DNA of 64,000 bases from Sphingobium sp052327305 (GTDB lineage: Bacteria > Pseudomonadota > Alphaproteobacteria > Sphingomonadales > Sphingomonadaceae): positions 310,001 to 374,000 of the forward strand of contig NZ_CP182486.1 in NCBI RefSeq assembly GCF_052327305.1, in the 5' to 3' direction. Within the stretch, counting starts at the first letter, position 1, and each line of letters starts with the position of its first letter. The position numbers and the translations under genes are program-made. A model generated the notes under the pieces. The model had not been told where the DNA came from. It did not search any database and saw only the letters and a list, made by a program, of their open reading frames with translations. Positions 34,824 through 45,246 of the stretch are shown in pieces.

Positions 34824-36770
34824 TCAGACGCTCTGCGGCGTGGGATCGTTCACAGGCGGCTTGCGGCGCTTCGTCCGGGGGATCGACGTGCCGACGACAG
34901 GCACGGCCGTGGGTCGGATCGTCTCACCGTCCCGCACGATCTCGCCCTTCTCCAGCAGCGTCTTGATCTCCTCGCCAGAGAGCGTCTCATACTCGAGCAA
35001 CGCGTTGGCGAGCAGATGGAGCTGATCCTGATGGTCGTTCAGCAGCTGGGCGGCGCGGTTATAACCGAAGTCGACGATCTTGCGGATCTCGGTGTCGATC
35101 TTCTTGGCCGTCTCGTCGGACATATGGACGCGCTGGCTCTGCGAATAGCCCAGGAAAGTTTCGCCCTGAGGCTCTTCATACTGCAGCGGTCCCATTTCGT
35201 CCGACATGCCCCATTGCGTGACCATGTCGCGCGCCAGTTTCGTCGCATACTGGATGTCGCTCGAAGCGCCGGAAGAGACCTTATCGTAACCGAAGATCAC
35301 TTCCTCCGCCACGCGCCCACCCATGGAAACCGCAAGGTTGGCGTACATCTTGTCGCGATGATAGCTGTAGCTGTCCCGCTCCGGCAGTCGCATGACCATG
35401 CCCAGCGCTCGTCCGCGCGGAATGATCGTGGCCTTGTGAATCGGGTCCGAAGCCGGCTCGTGCACGGAGACGATGGCATGGCCCGCCTCGTGATAGGCGG
35501 TCATCTTCTTCTCGTCCTCGGTCATCACCATGGAGCGCCGCTCCGCGCCCATCATGACCTTGTCCTTAGCGGTCTCGAACTCCGCCATCGCGACAAGCCG
35601 CTTGCCGCGCCGTGCGGCCATCAGCGCTGCCTCGTTGGCAAGGTTTGCGAGATCGGCACCCGAGAAACCCGGCGTGCCGCGTGCAATGGTCCGCGCGTCG
35701 ACGTCAGGCGCCAGCGGCAGCTTCTTCATATGCACTTCGAGGATCTTGATACGGCCCTCAATGTCCGGGCGCGGCACGACAACCTGACGATCGAAGCGGC
35801 CGGGGCGCAGCAGCGCCGGATCCAGCACGTCCGGCCGATTGGTCGCGGCGATGATGATGATTCCTTCGTTCGCCTCGAAGCCGTCCATTTCGACCAGAAG
35901 CTGGTTCAGCGTCTGTTCGCGCTCGTCATTGCCATTGCCGAGACCAGCGCCGCGATGACGGCCAACCGCGTCGATCTCGTCAATGAATACGATGCACGGT
36001 GCGTTCTTCTTGGCCTGCTCGAACATGTCGCGCACGCGAGACGCACCGACACCCACGAACATTTCGACGAAGTCGGAACCTGAAATGGTGAAGAAAGGCA
36101 CGCCCGCCTCACCGGCGATAGCGCGCGCAAGCAGCGTCTTACCCGTGCCAGGCGAGCCGACCAGCAAAGCGCCCTTGGGGATCTTGCCGCCCAGTCGCGC
36201 GAACTTGCTCGGGTCTTTCAGAAACTCAACGATTTCCTGCAGTTCCTCACGGGCCTCGTCGATACCGGCCACGTCGTCGAACGTGACGCGGCCGTGCTTT
36301 TCGGTGAGCAACTTCGCCTTGGATTTGCCGAAGCCCATGGCGCCGCCAGCACCGCCGCCCTTCTGCATCTGACGCAACACGAAGAAAGCAATGCCGAGGA
36401 TCAGCACGAACGGCAGCGACTGATAAAGCAGGATCATCCAGAAATTGGGCTGCTCTTCGGGTTGCCCGCTATACTTGACCTTGTTCTCGTCGAGCAATGT
36501 CGTCAGCTGAGGGTCCGGCACGGCGTAAGCCGTGAACCGCTGACCGTTGTCGAGCACGCCCGAAACGCGGTCGGAACTGATGGCGACTTCCTTGACGGAG
36601 CCAGACACCACTTTCTCGCGAAAGTCGGAATAAGCAATCGCCGTGCCCTTGGTCGATGCGCTGCGGCTGTCGAACATTGTGACGAACATCAGCAGGACGA
36701 GGAAAACCCCCGCCAGGATGAGCGCACTCCGTACCCAGGGATTAGCCGGCGGTTCCTTATTCTCGTTCAT
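34824..36770 (-). CDS. ftsH: ATP-dependent zinc metalloprotease FtsH
   Basis: The product has 648 residues. FtsH is a hexameric inner-membrane AAA+ protease that extracts and degrades membrane and regulatory proteins. Membrane helices lie at about residues 14-33 and 110-132, with a periplasmic domain between. AAA features are Walker A GSPGTGKT (205-212; Ser replaces the usual Pro), the pore motif FVEMFVGVGAS, Walker B IVFIDEIDAVG and the second region of homology with RPGRFDRQV. The zinc site is HEAGH (427-431). The end is Lys/Arg-rich (TKRRKPPVN). It is downstream of tilS with a 65-base gap, as is usual in proteobacteria. Confidence 0.97.
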   Translation of the reverse strand: MNENKEPPANPWVRSALILAGVFLVLLMFVTMFDSRSASTKGTAIAYSDFREKVVSGSVKEVAISSDRVSGVLDNGQRFTAYAVPDPQLTTLLDENKVKYSGQPEEQPNFWMILLYQSLPFVLILGIAFFVLRQMQKGGGAGGAMGFGKSKAKLLTEKHGRVTFDDVAGIDEAREELQEIVEFLKDPSKFARLGGKIPKGALLVGSPGTGKTLLARAIAGEAGVPFFTISGSDFVEMFVGVGASRVRDMFEQAKKNAPCIVFIDEIDAVGRHRGAGLGNGNDEREQTLNQLLVEMDGFEANEGIIIIAATNRPDVLDPALLRPGRFDRQVVVPRPDIEGRIKILEVHMKKLPLAPDVDARTIARGTPGFSGADLANLANEAALMAARRGKRLVAMAEFETAKDKVMMGAERRSMVMTEDEKKMTAYHEAGHAIVSVHEPASDPIHKATIIPRGRALGMVMRLPERDSYSYHRDKMYANLAVSMGGRVAEEVIFGYDKVSSGASSDIQYATKLARDMVTQWGMSDEMGPLQYEEPQGETFLGYSQSQRVHMSDETAKKIDTEIRKIVDFGYNRAAQLLNDHQDQLHLLANALLEYETLSGEEIKTLLEKGEIVRDGETIRPTAVPVVGTSIPRTKRRKPPVNDPTPQSV

Positions 36771-36835
36771 TCGTCTCTCGCTTTCAGCGCCTCAACATAG
36801 GCGTTTACGGGCGGATCGCAATGCCACCGGGCCAA

Positions 36836-37813
36836 TCAGACGGATCGACGCGGCGGTGCGCGCCGGACAGTCCAGGTCGATCCCCCTGTGACGATGCAAT
36901 CCGCCAGCGCGACTCTCTTACCCTGGAAAAGTTGAACAACCGCTTGATCTATGGATGGTCCGCGCGGATTTTCTGCTGCACCATTGGTGCTCATCAGCAT
37001 CCGCAGGAGTAATCGGCGCATCATTTCCCTGGGCAAGTCCGTCCGTTCCAGCGTCCATACGCCTCCAATTTCCTGCACATGGGCCGCGAAGAGATGCTCT
37101 TCCATCCAGCCAAGCGCATCGTTCGCCTCGGCAAGCGCGCCGGTCGCGCGCATCACGCCAGTAGGGTCGATAATTTCGCGATCGCTGATCAGCTTACGAA
37201 GCCGCGCGCGATCGAAACGGGGATCACTATTTGAAGGGTCATCGACAAAAGGCACGCCGCGCGCCACGCACCATGCCCTCAGCGTTGCGCGGCGTTCGCC
37301 CAGCAAAGGACGCAGGATAGTGCCCCGCTTCGCCCGAATGCCCGCCAGTCCGCTCACCCCGGCACCGCGCGAAAGGCGCATCAGCACGGTCTCGATCTGG
37401 TCATCGCCATGATGAGCGGTCATCAGCCAGTCGATGTCCGCTTGGCCCCGCCAACTTTCGAGCAGCGCGTAACGCACGGTTCGCGCACTGGCCTGCACGC
37501 TGCCGGTGATCGGCTGATCGGGGCCCAGCGTCACATGGGGTATGCCGATCCGCTCTGAAAACGCGCGCACCATATCGGCCTCTTCCGCCGCCTCGGGGCG
37601 CAGGCCATGGTCCACTGTCGCTGCACTGACCTGCCCCGGCCACAGCAGCGCCGCGCAGTCCAGCAGGGCCATGCTGTCGGCACCACCAGAGACCGCAATG
37701 CCAATGCGCTGCCTTGGAGCGATCTCGCCACCAGTCAGATCGCGGGTTGCGACCCGCAGCCGCTCAGAAAGGCCATTCCTCTCCTCGTCAGGCACCGCAT
37801 TTGGCGCGTTCAC
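36836..37813 (-). CDS. tilS: tRNA(Ile)-lysidine synthase
   Basis: The product has 325 residues. TilS adenylates C34 of tRNA-Ile2(CAT) and attaches lysine, switching the codon read from AUG to AUA. The N-type ATP-pyrophosphatase P-loop is SGGADS (residues 42-47); TAHHGDDQIETVLMRLSRG and the RPLLGERRATLRAWC stretch are also family motifs. The C-terminal tRNA-binding domain of E. coli TilS is absent or minimal, as in other short TilS proteins. A CAT-anticodon tRNA that could be its substrate is encoded at 10680-10755. Its start overlaps cpoB by 26 bases. Confidence 0.95.
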   Translation of the reverse strand: MNAPNAVPDEERNGLSERLRVATRDLTGGEIAPRQRIGIAVSGGADSMALLDCAALLWPGQVSAATVDHGLRPEAAEEADMVRAFSERIGIPHVTLGPDQPITGSVQASARTVRYALLESWRGQADIDWLMTAHHGDDQIETVLMRLSRGAGVSGLAGIRAKRGTILRPLLGERRATLRAWCVARGVPFVDDPSNSDPRFDRARLRKLISDREIIDPTGVMRATGALAEANDALGWMEEHLFAAHVQEIGGVWTLERTDLPREMMRRLLLRMLMSTNGAAENPRGPSIDQAVVQLFQGKRVALADCIVTGGSTWTVRRAPPRRSV

Positions 37814-38732
37814 GGCCTTTCACCATCATGCCGCGCAGATTGGCCTGCATAGATGCTCCGAACACATCGTTCAGTTCCGCATAGGCCAGGCACGCGTCGC
37901 TGTTGCGCTTGAGCTGAATGAGCGCCTCGGCAGTCCAGGCCAGGCTCTCCGCAGCGCGGTCGCCCTTCGGGCGCAGGCGGTAGTTCTCATAGAGTATGTT
38001 CGCCGCGCGCGCTGGCTTTCCGTCGTCGAGATAGGCGCGGCCCAGCAGATTCTGCGCACGGCTGGCCACATCGGTCTTTCCGTACTTATCCACGGTTTCC
38101 TGAAGCTGCACCTGCGCCTCGGGGTAGAACTTCGCGGTCCAGAGACGATAGCCGTAGGTGTAGCCGTCCAGAGCGGCATTGCCCGTGCTCGGCCGCTCGA
38201 CCGCCGCAATGGCTTCCAAGCGAGCCGCGTTGGCGCCAGCGGGTGCCGCTGCAGGACGGCTCTGTGCGGGAGTGTTGGCAGCAGGCCGCGAAGGCGCCGC
38301 CGGGGTCGCTGCGGCGAGATTGGGCGTGCTCGCCGATGCATCCGCAGAAAGCGCCGGAAGCGCGACTGCCGCCTGCGCCGCCTTGAAATCGCTGAACTGC
38401 TGCTCGAGCTGGCGCATCCGGTAGCCATTCTGCTCCACCTGACCGGTCAGCTGGGCCAGCTGCGATTCGATTGCGTTCACGCGCGCGGTAAGGTCGGCAA
38501 TCGGCAGGCTCGCGGGACTGCCGGTCTGGGTGTCGACGGGCGCCGGAGTGAGATCGGGCTGGAGCACCGCGCCCGCACCACCGGGAAAGACCTTGCGCTG
38601 CACGGCCTGCATTTCCTTCTCCAGCTTGCTTACGCGTCCGTCCAAGCCGGACTGCGCCAGAGCCGGCACGGCCGTCACGAGCAGGGCCAGAGCGGTCCCG
38701 GCCGAGGAAAGAATGTGAAGACGATTGCGCAT
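37788..38732 (-). CDS. cpoB: Tol-Pal system protein / cell division coordinator CpoB (YbgF)
   Basis: The product has 314 residues. A signal peptide (about residues 1-26, ending VPALAQ) is followed by a coiled-coil segment (LDGRVSKLEKEMQAVQRKV; DLTARVNAIESQLAQLTGQV), an Ala/Pro-rich linker of about 60 residues, and C-terminal TPRs (LDGYTYGYRLWTAKFYPEAQ, then VQLQETVDKYGKT). This is the CpoB/YbgF layout: a periplasmic protein that ties septal peptidoglycan synthesis to outer-membrane constriction by Tol-Pal. tol and pal genes are not in the window. It is followed by tilS and ftsH in an overlapping cluster. Confidence 0.93.
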   Translation of the reverse strand: MRNRLHILSSAGTALALLVTAVPALAQSGLDGRVSKLEKEMQAVQRKVFPGGAGAVLQPDLTPAPVDTQTGSPASLPIADLTARVNAIESQLAQLTGQVEQNGYRMRQLEQQFSDFKAAQAAVALPALSADASASTPNLAAATPAAPSRPAANTPAQSRPAAAPAGANAARLEAIAAVERPSTGNAALDGYTYGYRLWTAKFYPEAQVQLQETVDKYGKTDVASRAQNLLGRAYLDDGKPARAANILYENYRLRPKGDRAAESLAWTAEALIQLKRNSDACLAYAELNDVFGASMQANLRGMMVKGRERAKCGA

Positions 38733-38873
38733 GAGGTACTTCCCGGGTGTTGGTCTAAGTGAATAGCGCTTTCATAAGCCATTGCGCGCCTGCGACAAGC
38801 GCAGGCGGCATTGCGCCGCTGCCTCAGACGAGCGGAAGCGGAGCCTCCGACGCCGTTTTCTTTGGAGTGGCGA

Positions 38874-39191
38874 TTACTTCTTTCCGAAGAATCCCTTGGC
38901 GATCTCGCCAATGTCATTGAGCGGACTGCCGTCGCCATCCTTGTCGAGAAATCCGCCGACCTTGCCAAGCAGATCCTGCGCGCCTTCGCCGCTGCTGCCG
39001 ATCAGCCCCTTGAGACTATCGAGCGAAAGGCCATGCTCCTTCGCCGCTTCGGTCAGCGCGGCAATCTGATCGCCGCCCTGCCCCAGCTTGGACTGCACTG
39101 TCTCTGCGAGCGCGCTGAGCGTTTCGGCAGGTATGCCCAGCTTGGAGGCAGCATCTTCCAGATTACCCAAAAGTCCGTCGAAGAGGCCCAT
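38874..39191 (-). CDS. Small hypothetical protein, DUF937/YidB-like
   Basis: The product has 105 residues from ATG 39191, chosen for AAGGAG upstream and the compact N-terminus MGLFDGLLGNLEDAASKLGI. It is helical and Gly/Leu-rich, and ends with a DKDGDGSPLND loop, an EF-hand-like Asp-rich turn also found at the end of DUF937/YidB-type proteins, then FFGKK. There is no signal peptide or membrane helix. It lies between pckA and cpoB on the same strand, but a terminator separates it from pckA. The function is unknown, and the family match is by eye. Confidence 0.7.
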   Translation of the reverse strand: MGLFDGLLGNLEDAASKLGIPAETLSALAETVQSKLGQGGDQIAALTEAAKEHGLSLDSLKGLIGSSGEGAQDLLGKVGGFLDKDGDGSPLNDIGEIAKGFFGKK

Positions 39192-39215
39192 GACTCGCTC
39201 CTTTGCGCCACAAAT

Positions 39216-39256
39216 GAAAAATGAAAAAGGCGAGGCATGAATTAACACGCCCCGCC
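39216..39256 (-). terminator. Intrinsic terminator of pckA
   Basis: On the minus strand GGCGGGGCGTG (39256-39246) pairs with CATGCCTCGCC (39239-39229) over eleven positions with two G-U pairs, followed by TTTTTCATTTTTC. It starts 25 bases after the pckA stop codon. Confidence 0.93.
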
Positions 39257-39280
39257 CCCTCGCTAAATCGGAATTGTCGA

Positions 39281-40894
<1,614 letters not shown>

Positions 40895-41060
40895 TGCCTT
40901 ATATTTTGAGGAGCTAAGCCGCTCCGTGCCTGATTTTCTGGCATTCCGCTACCGGCCGGCCAGTTCGGGTGGCTATAAGCAAAGCTGAAGCCTCGGTCAA
41001 ATCAAGTCACCACATACGTGGCACGCCAAACCGCAACAAAGCGGGACAGGCTGCCCTGGA

Positions 41061-41081
41061 GGAGAGGTTGCTTGCCTCTCC
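41061..41081. repeat. Perfect inverted repeat in the pckA-chvI intergenic region
   Basis: GGAGAGG (41061-41067) and CCTCTCC (41075-41081) form a perfect 7-base inverted repeat around TTGCTTG, about 70 bases before chvI. No T-run follows on either strand. It could be a regulator binding site or a leader hairpin; it is the only strong symmetry I see in this 256-base gap. Confidence 0.45.
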
Positions 41082-41150
41082 CGCCCCCTTGGGATAGGCC
41101 CATTATTCGCGTGCCGGAACGGCGTATTCGAAGGGTAGCAGGCCAAGTTC

Positions 41151-41855
41151 ATGACCGCTTCGATTGCCCTCGTCGATGACGATCGCAACATCCTTTCCTC
41201 GCTCAGTATCGCGATGATCGCGGAGGGCTTTACCACCCGACTCTATTCGGATGGGGACGCGGCCCTGCGGGCACTCATCGACAATCCACCCGACCTCGTA
41301 GTGTGCGACATCAAGATGCCGAATATGGACGGTATCGAGCTGCTTCGGCGCCTGCGGGAGAAGAGCACTGTTCCGTTTATATTCCTGACCTCGAAGGCCG
41401 ACGAACTGGACGAGGCGCTTGGGTTGGCGATGGGAGCGGACGATTATATCGCCAAGCCCTTTTCGCAGCGCCTGCTCATCGCGCGCATCCGCGCCCTGCT
41501 TCGCCGCGTGGAGATGCGTCGACAGGAGAATGGCGAGGCCGGCCCGCCTGCAGAAATCACTGTGCGTGGTCGCCTGACGATGGATCCGGCGCGGCATCGG
41601 GTGGAGTGGGATGGCAAGGAAGTGACCCTCACCGTCACTGAGTTCATGATATTGGAGGCTCTCGCCCAACGCCCCGGAGTCGTGAAAAACCGCAATCAAC
41701 TCATGGACGCCGCCTACCAGGACGACATCTATGTCGATGATCGAACCATAGACAGCCACATCAAGCGCCTGCGCCGCAAATTCCGCGAGGTCGCGCCTGA
41801 TTTCAACGGAATCGATACGCTCTATGGCGCCGGATATCGTTTCGTCGAGGATTGA
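41151..41855 (+). CDS. chvI: Response regulator ChvI (OmpR/PhoB family)
   Basis: The product has 234 residues. The receiver domain has acidic residues D9-D11, the phosphorylation site D53 in VVCDIKMPNMDG, T/S in FLTSKADE and K in IAKPFSQRLL. The winged-helix DNA-binding domain ends with DDRTIDSHIKRLRRKFREV and GAGYRF. Adjacent kinase, hprK and rapZ genes identify it as ChvI, which in alphaproteobacteria controls envelope stress, exopolysaccharide and central carbon genes. The kinase gene overlaps its 3' end by 32 bases. Confidence 0.94.
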   Translation: MTASIALVDDDRNILSSLSIAMIAEGFTTRLYSDGDAALRALIDNPPDLVVCDIKMPNMDGIELLRRLREKSTVPFIFLTSKADELDEALGLAMGADDYIAKPFSQRLLIARIRALLRRVEMRRQENGEAGPPAEITVRGRLTMDPARHRVEWDGKEVTLTVTEFMILEALAQRPGVVKNRNQLMDAAYQDDIYVDDRTIDSHIKRLRRKFREVAPDFNGIDTLYGAGYRFVED

Positions 41856-43434
41856 GACCCTGCGATCGACGCGTTCGGAGTGGCCGCAGCGCATTTCGCT
41901 TACGCGCCGTATTCTGGCAGTAAACATCTTCGCTCTCGCATTTCTGGCGGGAGGGTTTTTCTATCTCGACAGCTACCGGGCTCGACTCGTGGATGGGCGC
42001 CTCACCGCAACTGCACGAGAGGCCGGGCTCGTCCTTGCTGCGCTCGATGCGGAGGGGCCGGCGCGTCGAGACGCACTTCTTGTCCGTTCCGCCCATGTCA
42101 CCGGCTTTCGCCTGCGACTTTATGGGACGGACGGCACCGTAAGGGCCGACAGCTTCGCACTGGCTGAGCCCACTTATCGACTGATCGATCCTCGTACCGA
42201 TCCCTGGACAGTCAGGAGCGCGCGCGTGCTCGATCGTCTGGTGGAGACCGTCGCTTTCGCCCGCCGCCCGCCGCGCGTGCATGAGCCGGAGGTCGATCGG
42301 CTGGAATCCTGGCCCGAAGCCGTGAAGGCGCTTGAGACCGGCCGAACAATGACGGTTTATCGATTCGCGCCGGATCGCACACCCTTTCTGAGCGCCGCCG
42401 TGCCCATTCCCGGTGTCGGCGTGCTGCTCGCGACGACCAATGCTCGCGACATTACGGAGGTGGTACGCGCCGAGCGCTTGCGGATCGGCCTCGTTATCCT
42501 TGCCGCGATCGTCACGTCGGTTCTGCTGTCCTTCTTTCTTGCGCGCACCATAGTGGAGCCATTGCGGCGGCTCTCAAGCGCGGCGGTTCGCGTCCGGCTG
42601 GGCCGCGCGCGTGAAGTGATCGTGCCGCGCCTGCCGGAGCGTGGCGACGAAATCGGCCTTCTCGCCCGCGCGGTATCGGACATGAGCCAAGCGCTCCGCC
42701 AGCGCATCGATGCGACCGAGAGTTTCGCCGCGGACGTGTCTCACGAACTCAAGAACCCGATCGCGAGCCTGCGTTCCGCGCTTGAAGGCATGGGGCGCAT
42801 CACCGATCCTGAGCTTCAGGCGAAGCTCCTTGCGATCGCGCAGGACGATGTGCTGCGGCTCGACCGGCTAGTTACGGACATCGCGGAGAGCTCGCGGATC
42901 GACGCCCAGCTTTCCCGCACGCCCTTTAAGTCGATTGATCTCGCCATTCTCATGTCTCGTCTCGTCAAGGCCCAGTCAAACCGGGACGGAGACTCAGGCG
43001 CAACGATTGAGCTTCATCGTCCCCGTAACGGCTTAGCTCTGGTGCTGGGTGACAGCGCCCGGCTCGCGCAAGTGTTCGACAATCTCATCGACAACGCCCG
43101 CTCCTTCTCGCCGCCGGGCGGGGTCATCAGCGTCGACATCGACATGGAGAACTCCCAAGGAAATGTCCGTGTGAGCGTGCGCGATGAAGGTCCGGGCGTA
43201 CCGGTCAGGGAGCGGGAAAACATCTTCCGCCGTTTTCACAGCGTTCGCCCGGCAAGCGAGGCTTTCGGGCGACATAGTGGCCTGGGCCTTTCGATCGCCC
43301 GCACGATTGTCGACGGACATAACGGCACTATTCATGTCGAGGATCGTGCGGACGGCACCCAAGGTGCCAGCTTTGTCGTCATCCTGCCGCGAGCCCAGCC
43401 GCAAGAGGATGACGAGCCGAACGAAGCGCGATAG
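41824..43434 (+). CDS. chvG: Sensor histidine kinase ChvG
   Basis: The product has 536 residues. It has a membrane helix near residues 28-48 (ILAVNIFALAFLAGGFFYLD), a large periplasmic sensor domain, a second helix near 220-240 (LVILAAIVTSVLLSFFLAR), a HAMP linker, and a kinase core with H307 in VSHELKNPIASLRSAL, N-box FDNLIDNARSF, DEGPGVP and GLGLSIAR. The first residues (MAPDIVSSRIETLRS) precede the first helix. In relatives ChvG responds to acid or envelope signals, with the periplasmic inhibitor ExoR in rhizobia; no ExoR is seen here. Its start overlaps chvI and hprK follows 13 bases later. Confidence 0.94.
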   Translation: MAPDIVSSRIETLRSTRSEWPQRISLTRRILAVNIFALAFLAGGFFYLDSYRARLVDGRLTATAREAGLVLAALDAEGPARRDALLVRSAHVTGFRLRLYGTDGTVRADSFALAEPTYRLIDPRTDPWTVRSARVLDRLVETVAFARRPPRVHEPEVDRLESWPEAVKALETGRTMTVYRFAPDRTPFLSAAVPIPGVGVLLATTNARDITEVVRAERLRIGLVILAAIVTSVLLSFFLARTIVEPLRRLSSAAVRVRLGRAREVIVPRLPERGDEIGLLARAVSDMSQALRQRIDATESFAADVSHELKNPIASLRSALEGMGRITDPELQAKLLAIAQDDVLRLDRLVTDIAESSRIDAQLSRTPFKSIDLAILMSRLVKAQSNRDGDSGATIELHRPRNGLALVLGDSARLAQVFDNLIDNARSFSPPGGVISVDIDMENSQGNVRVSVRDEGPGVPVRERENIFRRFHSVRPASEAFGRHSGLGLSIARTIVDGHNGTIHVEDRADGTQGASFVVILPRAQPQEDDEPNEAR

Positions 43435-43447
43435 GAGGCTCGGCATA

Positions 43448-43891
43448 ATGGCAGTGCTCTCCTCAGAAACCGTGCATGCGACCTGTGTTGCAATAGCCGG
43501 CAAGGCCATTCTGCTGATGGGCGAGAGCGGCAGCGGAAAGTCCGACCTTGCACTGCGTCTCATCGATCGCGGCGCCGTGCTGGTAAGCGACGACTACACG
43601 CTCCTTGAGCAGCAGGAGAGCCGCCTCATCGCGCGCGCGCCTGCGACGATCGCGGGCCGTATCGAGGTTCGCCACGTCGGAATCGTCACCCTTCCCTTTG
43701 AGAACGATGTCACTGTAGCTCTCGCGATCAGGCTCGACGGCCTCCCGGAACGCCTGCCCGAGCCAACATCCAGCATCCGACTTGCCGGCATGGACCTTCC
43801 CTGCTCCGTGCTTGACGCTCGCGAGGCATCCGCCCCGATCAAGGTCGAGCTGATCCTTCGGACTCTCGAAATGAAAGGCCAGCCCGCGTGA
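43448..43891 (+). CDS. hprK: HPr kinase/phosphorylase, short alphaproteobacterial form
   Basis: The product has 147 residues from ATG 43448, supported by AGGAGG upstream. It corresponds to only the catalytic half of Gram-positive HprK (about 310 residues). The P-loop is GESGSGKS (residues 25-32), and VSDDYTLLEQ fits the acidic strand that follows. HprK phosphorylates HPr on a regulatory Ser. The HPr encoded at 45243-45515 keeps that Ser (S48). The N-terminal domain is absent, as is normal in alphaproteobacteria. rapZ overlaps its stop by four bases. Confidence 0.94.
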   Translation: MAVLSSETVHATCVAIAGKAILLMGESGSGKSDLALRLIDRGAVLVSDDYTLLEQQESRLIARAPATIAGRIEVRHVGIVTLPFENDVTVALAIRLDGLPERLPEPTSSIRLAGMDLPCSVLDAREASAPIKVELILRTLEMKGQPA

Positions 43892-44799
43892 CGAGCCGTC
43901 CGCTTCCCAAGTCGATTCTCATCGTCACGGGCCTTTCGGGCGCGGGCAAGTCCAGCGCGCTGCGAACTCTTGAGGATCTCGGCTGGGAAGTTGTCGACAA
44001 TCTTCCGCTTGCGCTGCTTGACCGTCTTCTCGCCGCGCCGACGCCGGAAGGGCATGGTTCCGACGAAGCACGCCCCCTTGCCATCGGCATAGACAGCCGC
44101 ACGCGCGGTTTCGACGCCAAAGCCATCGTCCGTCGCATTGAGCGGTTGAAGAGCGATCATGTGCATGTGGAGATGCTCTTTCTCGATTGCTCGGACTCCG
44201 TACTGGAGCGTCGCTATGCCGAGACCAGGCGGCGGCACCCCCTTGCTCAGGATCGGCCAGCGGCGGACGGCATTGCCCGCGAGCGGGAACTGATGGAGCC
44301 GCTCCGCAGCGGGGCGGATCATCTTGTCGACAGCAGCGATCTTGCAGTGAACGGGCTGCAGGCCGAAGTTCGCCAGCGCTTCGGTGGCAGTTTCGAATCG
44401 ACCCTTACGCTTCTCTCCTTTGGTTTTTCACGCGGCGTGCCGCGCAACGCGGATCTGGTGTTTGATGTGCGCTTCTTGCGAAACCCCTTCTGGGTCGAAG
44501 CGCTACGCGACTCGACCGGACAGGACGAGGCGGTGGCGGCCTATGTCAGGGACGATTCGCTTTATGAGGCGGCTGTGGGTCAGATCGAGGCGCTGCTCAG
44601 AACAGTACTCCCACGATACAGCGAGGATGGGAAATCCTACGTCACCGTGGCTTTCGGATGCACGGGTGGACGCCACCGGTCGGTCTGTGTAACCGAGGAT
44701 GTCGGGGAACGCTTGCGCAGCGCGGGCTTTTCCCCCACCATTTCACACCGCAATCTGGAATCGGCACAACTCGATGCCTATGAAAACCGGCGCGGATGA
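43888..44799 (+). CDS. rapZ: RNase adapter protein RapZ (YvcJ family nucleotide-binding protein)
   Basis: The product has 303 residues. The P-loop GLSGAGKS (15-22) is followed by ALRTLEDLGWEVVDNLPLAL, and the C-terminal domain includes VTVAFGCTGGRHRSV. In E. coli RapZ binds the sRNAs GlmY/GlmZ and delivers GlmZ to RNase E, tuning amino-sugar synthesis; in other phyla the role is less clear, and enteric GlmY/GlmZ are not expected here. It starts with GTG at 43888, overlapping hprK (GTGA). Its place in a PTS cluster is conserved among proteobacteria. Confidence 0.95.
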   Translation: MTSRPLPKSILIVTGLSGAGKSSALRTLEDLGWEVVDNLPLALLDRLLAAPTPEGHGSDEARPLAIGIDSRTRGFDAKAIVRRIERLKSDHVHVEMLFLDCSDSVLERRYAETRRRHPLAQDRPAADGIARERELMEPLRSGADHLVDSSDLAVNGLQAEVRQRFGGSFESTLTLLSFGFSRGVPRNADLVFDVRFLRNPFWVEALRDSTGQDEAVAAYVRDDSLYEAAVGQIEALLRTVLPRYSEDGKSYVTVAFGCTGGRHRSVCVTEDVGERLRSAGFSPTISHRNLESAQLDAYENRRG

Positions 44800-44838
44800 G
44801 AGGACGCTGGGAACAAACAAGCGGGGCGCTCGGGCAGG

Positions 44839-45246
44839 ATGATCGGACTGGTATTGGTGACACATGGCCGATTGGCCATGGAATTTCGCGTAGCGATGGA
44901 ACATGTCGTGGGACGGCAGGATGCGATCGAGACGATCTGCATTGGGCCGGAAGACGATATGGAGATGCGGCGCGCCGAGATCGCCACGGCTATCGCACGG
45001 GTCGATGACGGCTCCGGCGTCGTCGTCCTTACTGATCTGTTCGGTGGAACGCCGTCCAACCTCGCCATCTCGCTGCTTGACCCCGGCCATGTGGAAGTGA
45101 TCGCGGGCGTCAATCTGCCCATGCTCATTCGGCTGGAGAGCGCGCGCAAGAAGATGCCCGTTGTACAGGCCGTAGCGGCGGCGCGGGAAGCAGGCACGAA
45201 ATATATCAGCGTGGCGTCCGAGCTGTTGGGAGACGAACAGAAGTGA
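44839..45246 (+). CDS. PTS sugar transporter subunit IIA, mannose family (EIIA-Man type)
   Basis: This 135-residue single-domain EIIA has its phosphorylatable His at residue 9 in VLVTHGRLA and the DLFGGTPSN loop typical of the mannose family. No EIIB, EIIC or EIID is nearby, so it probably serves regulation rather than sugar uptake, in line with the incomplete PTS known in alphaproteobacteria. It would accept phosphate from His17 of the HPr encoded next. It starts 39 bases after rapZ; HPr overlaps its stop by four bases. Confidence 0.93.
   Translation: MIGLVLVTHGRLAMEFRVAMEHVVGRQDAIETICIGPEDDMEMRRAEIATAIARVDDGSGVVVLTDLFGGTPSNLAISLLDPGHVEVIAGVNLPMLIRLESARKKMPVVQAVAAAREAGTKYISVASELLGDEQK

Noticed and set aside
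38788..38806. GCCTGCG/CGCAGGC hairpin between cpoB and the small gene as a terminator
   Set aside because: The stem is good but no T-run follows on either strand; it may only be leader structure.
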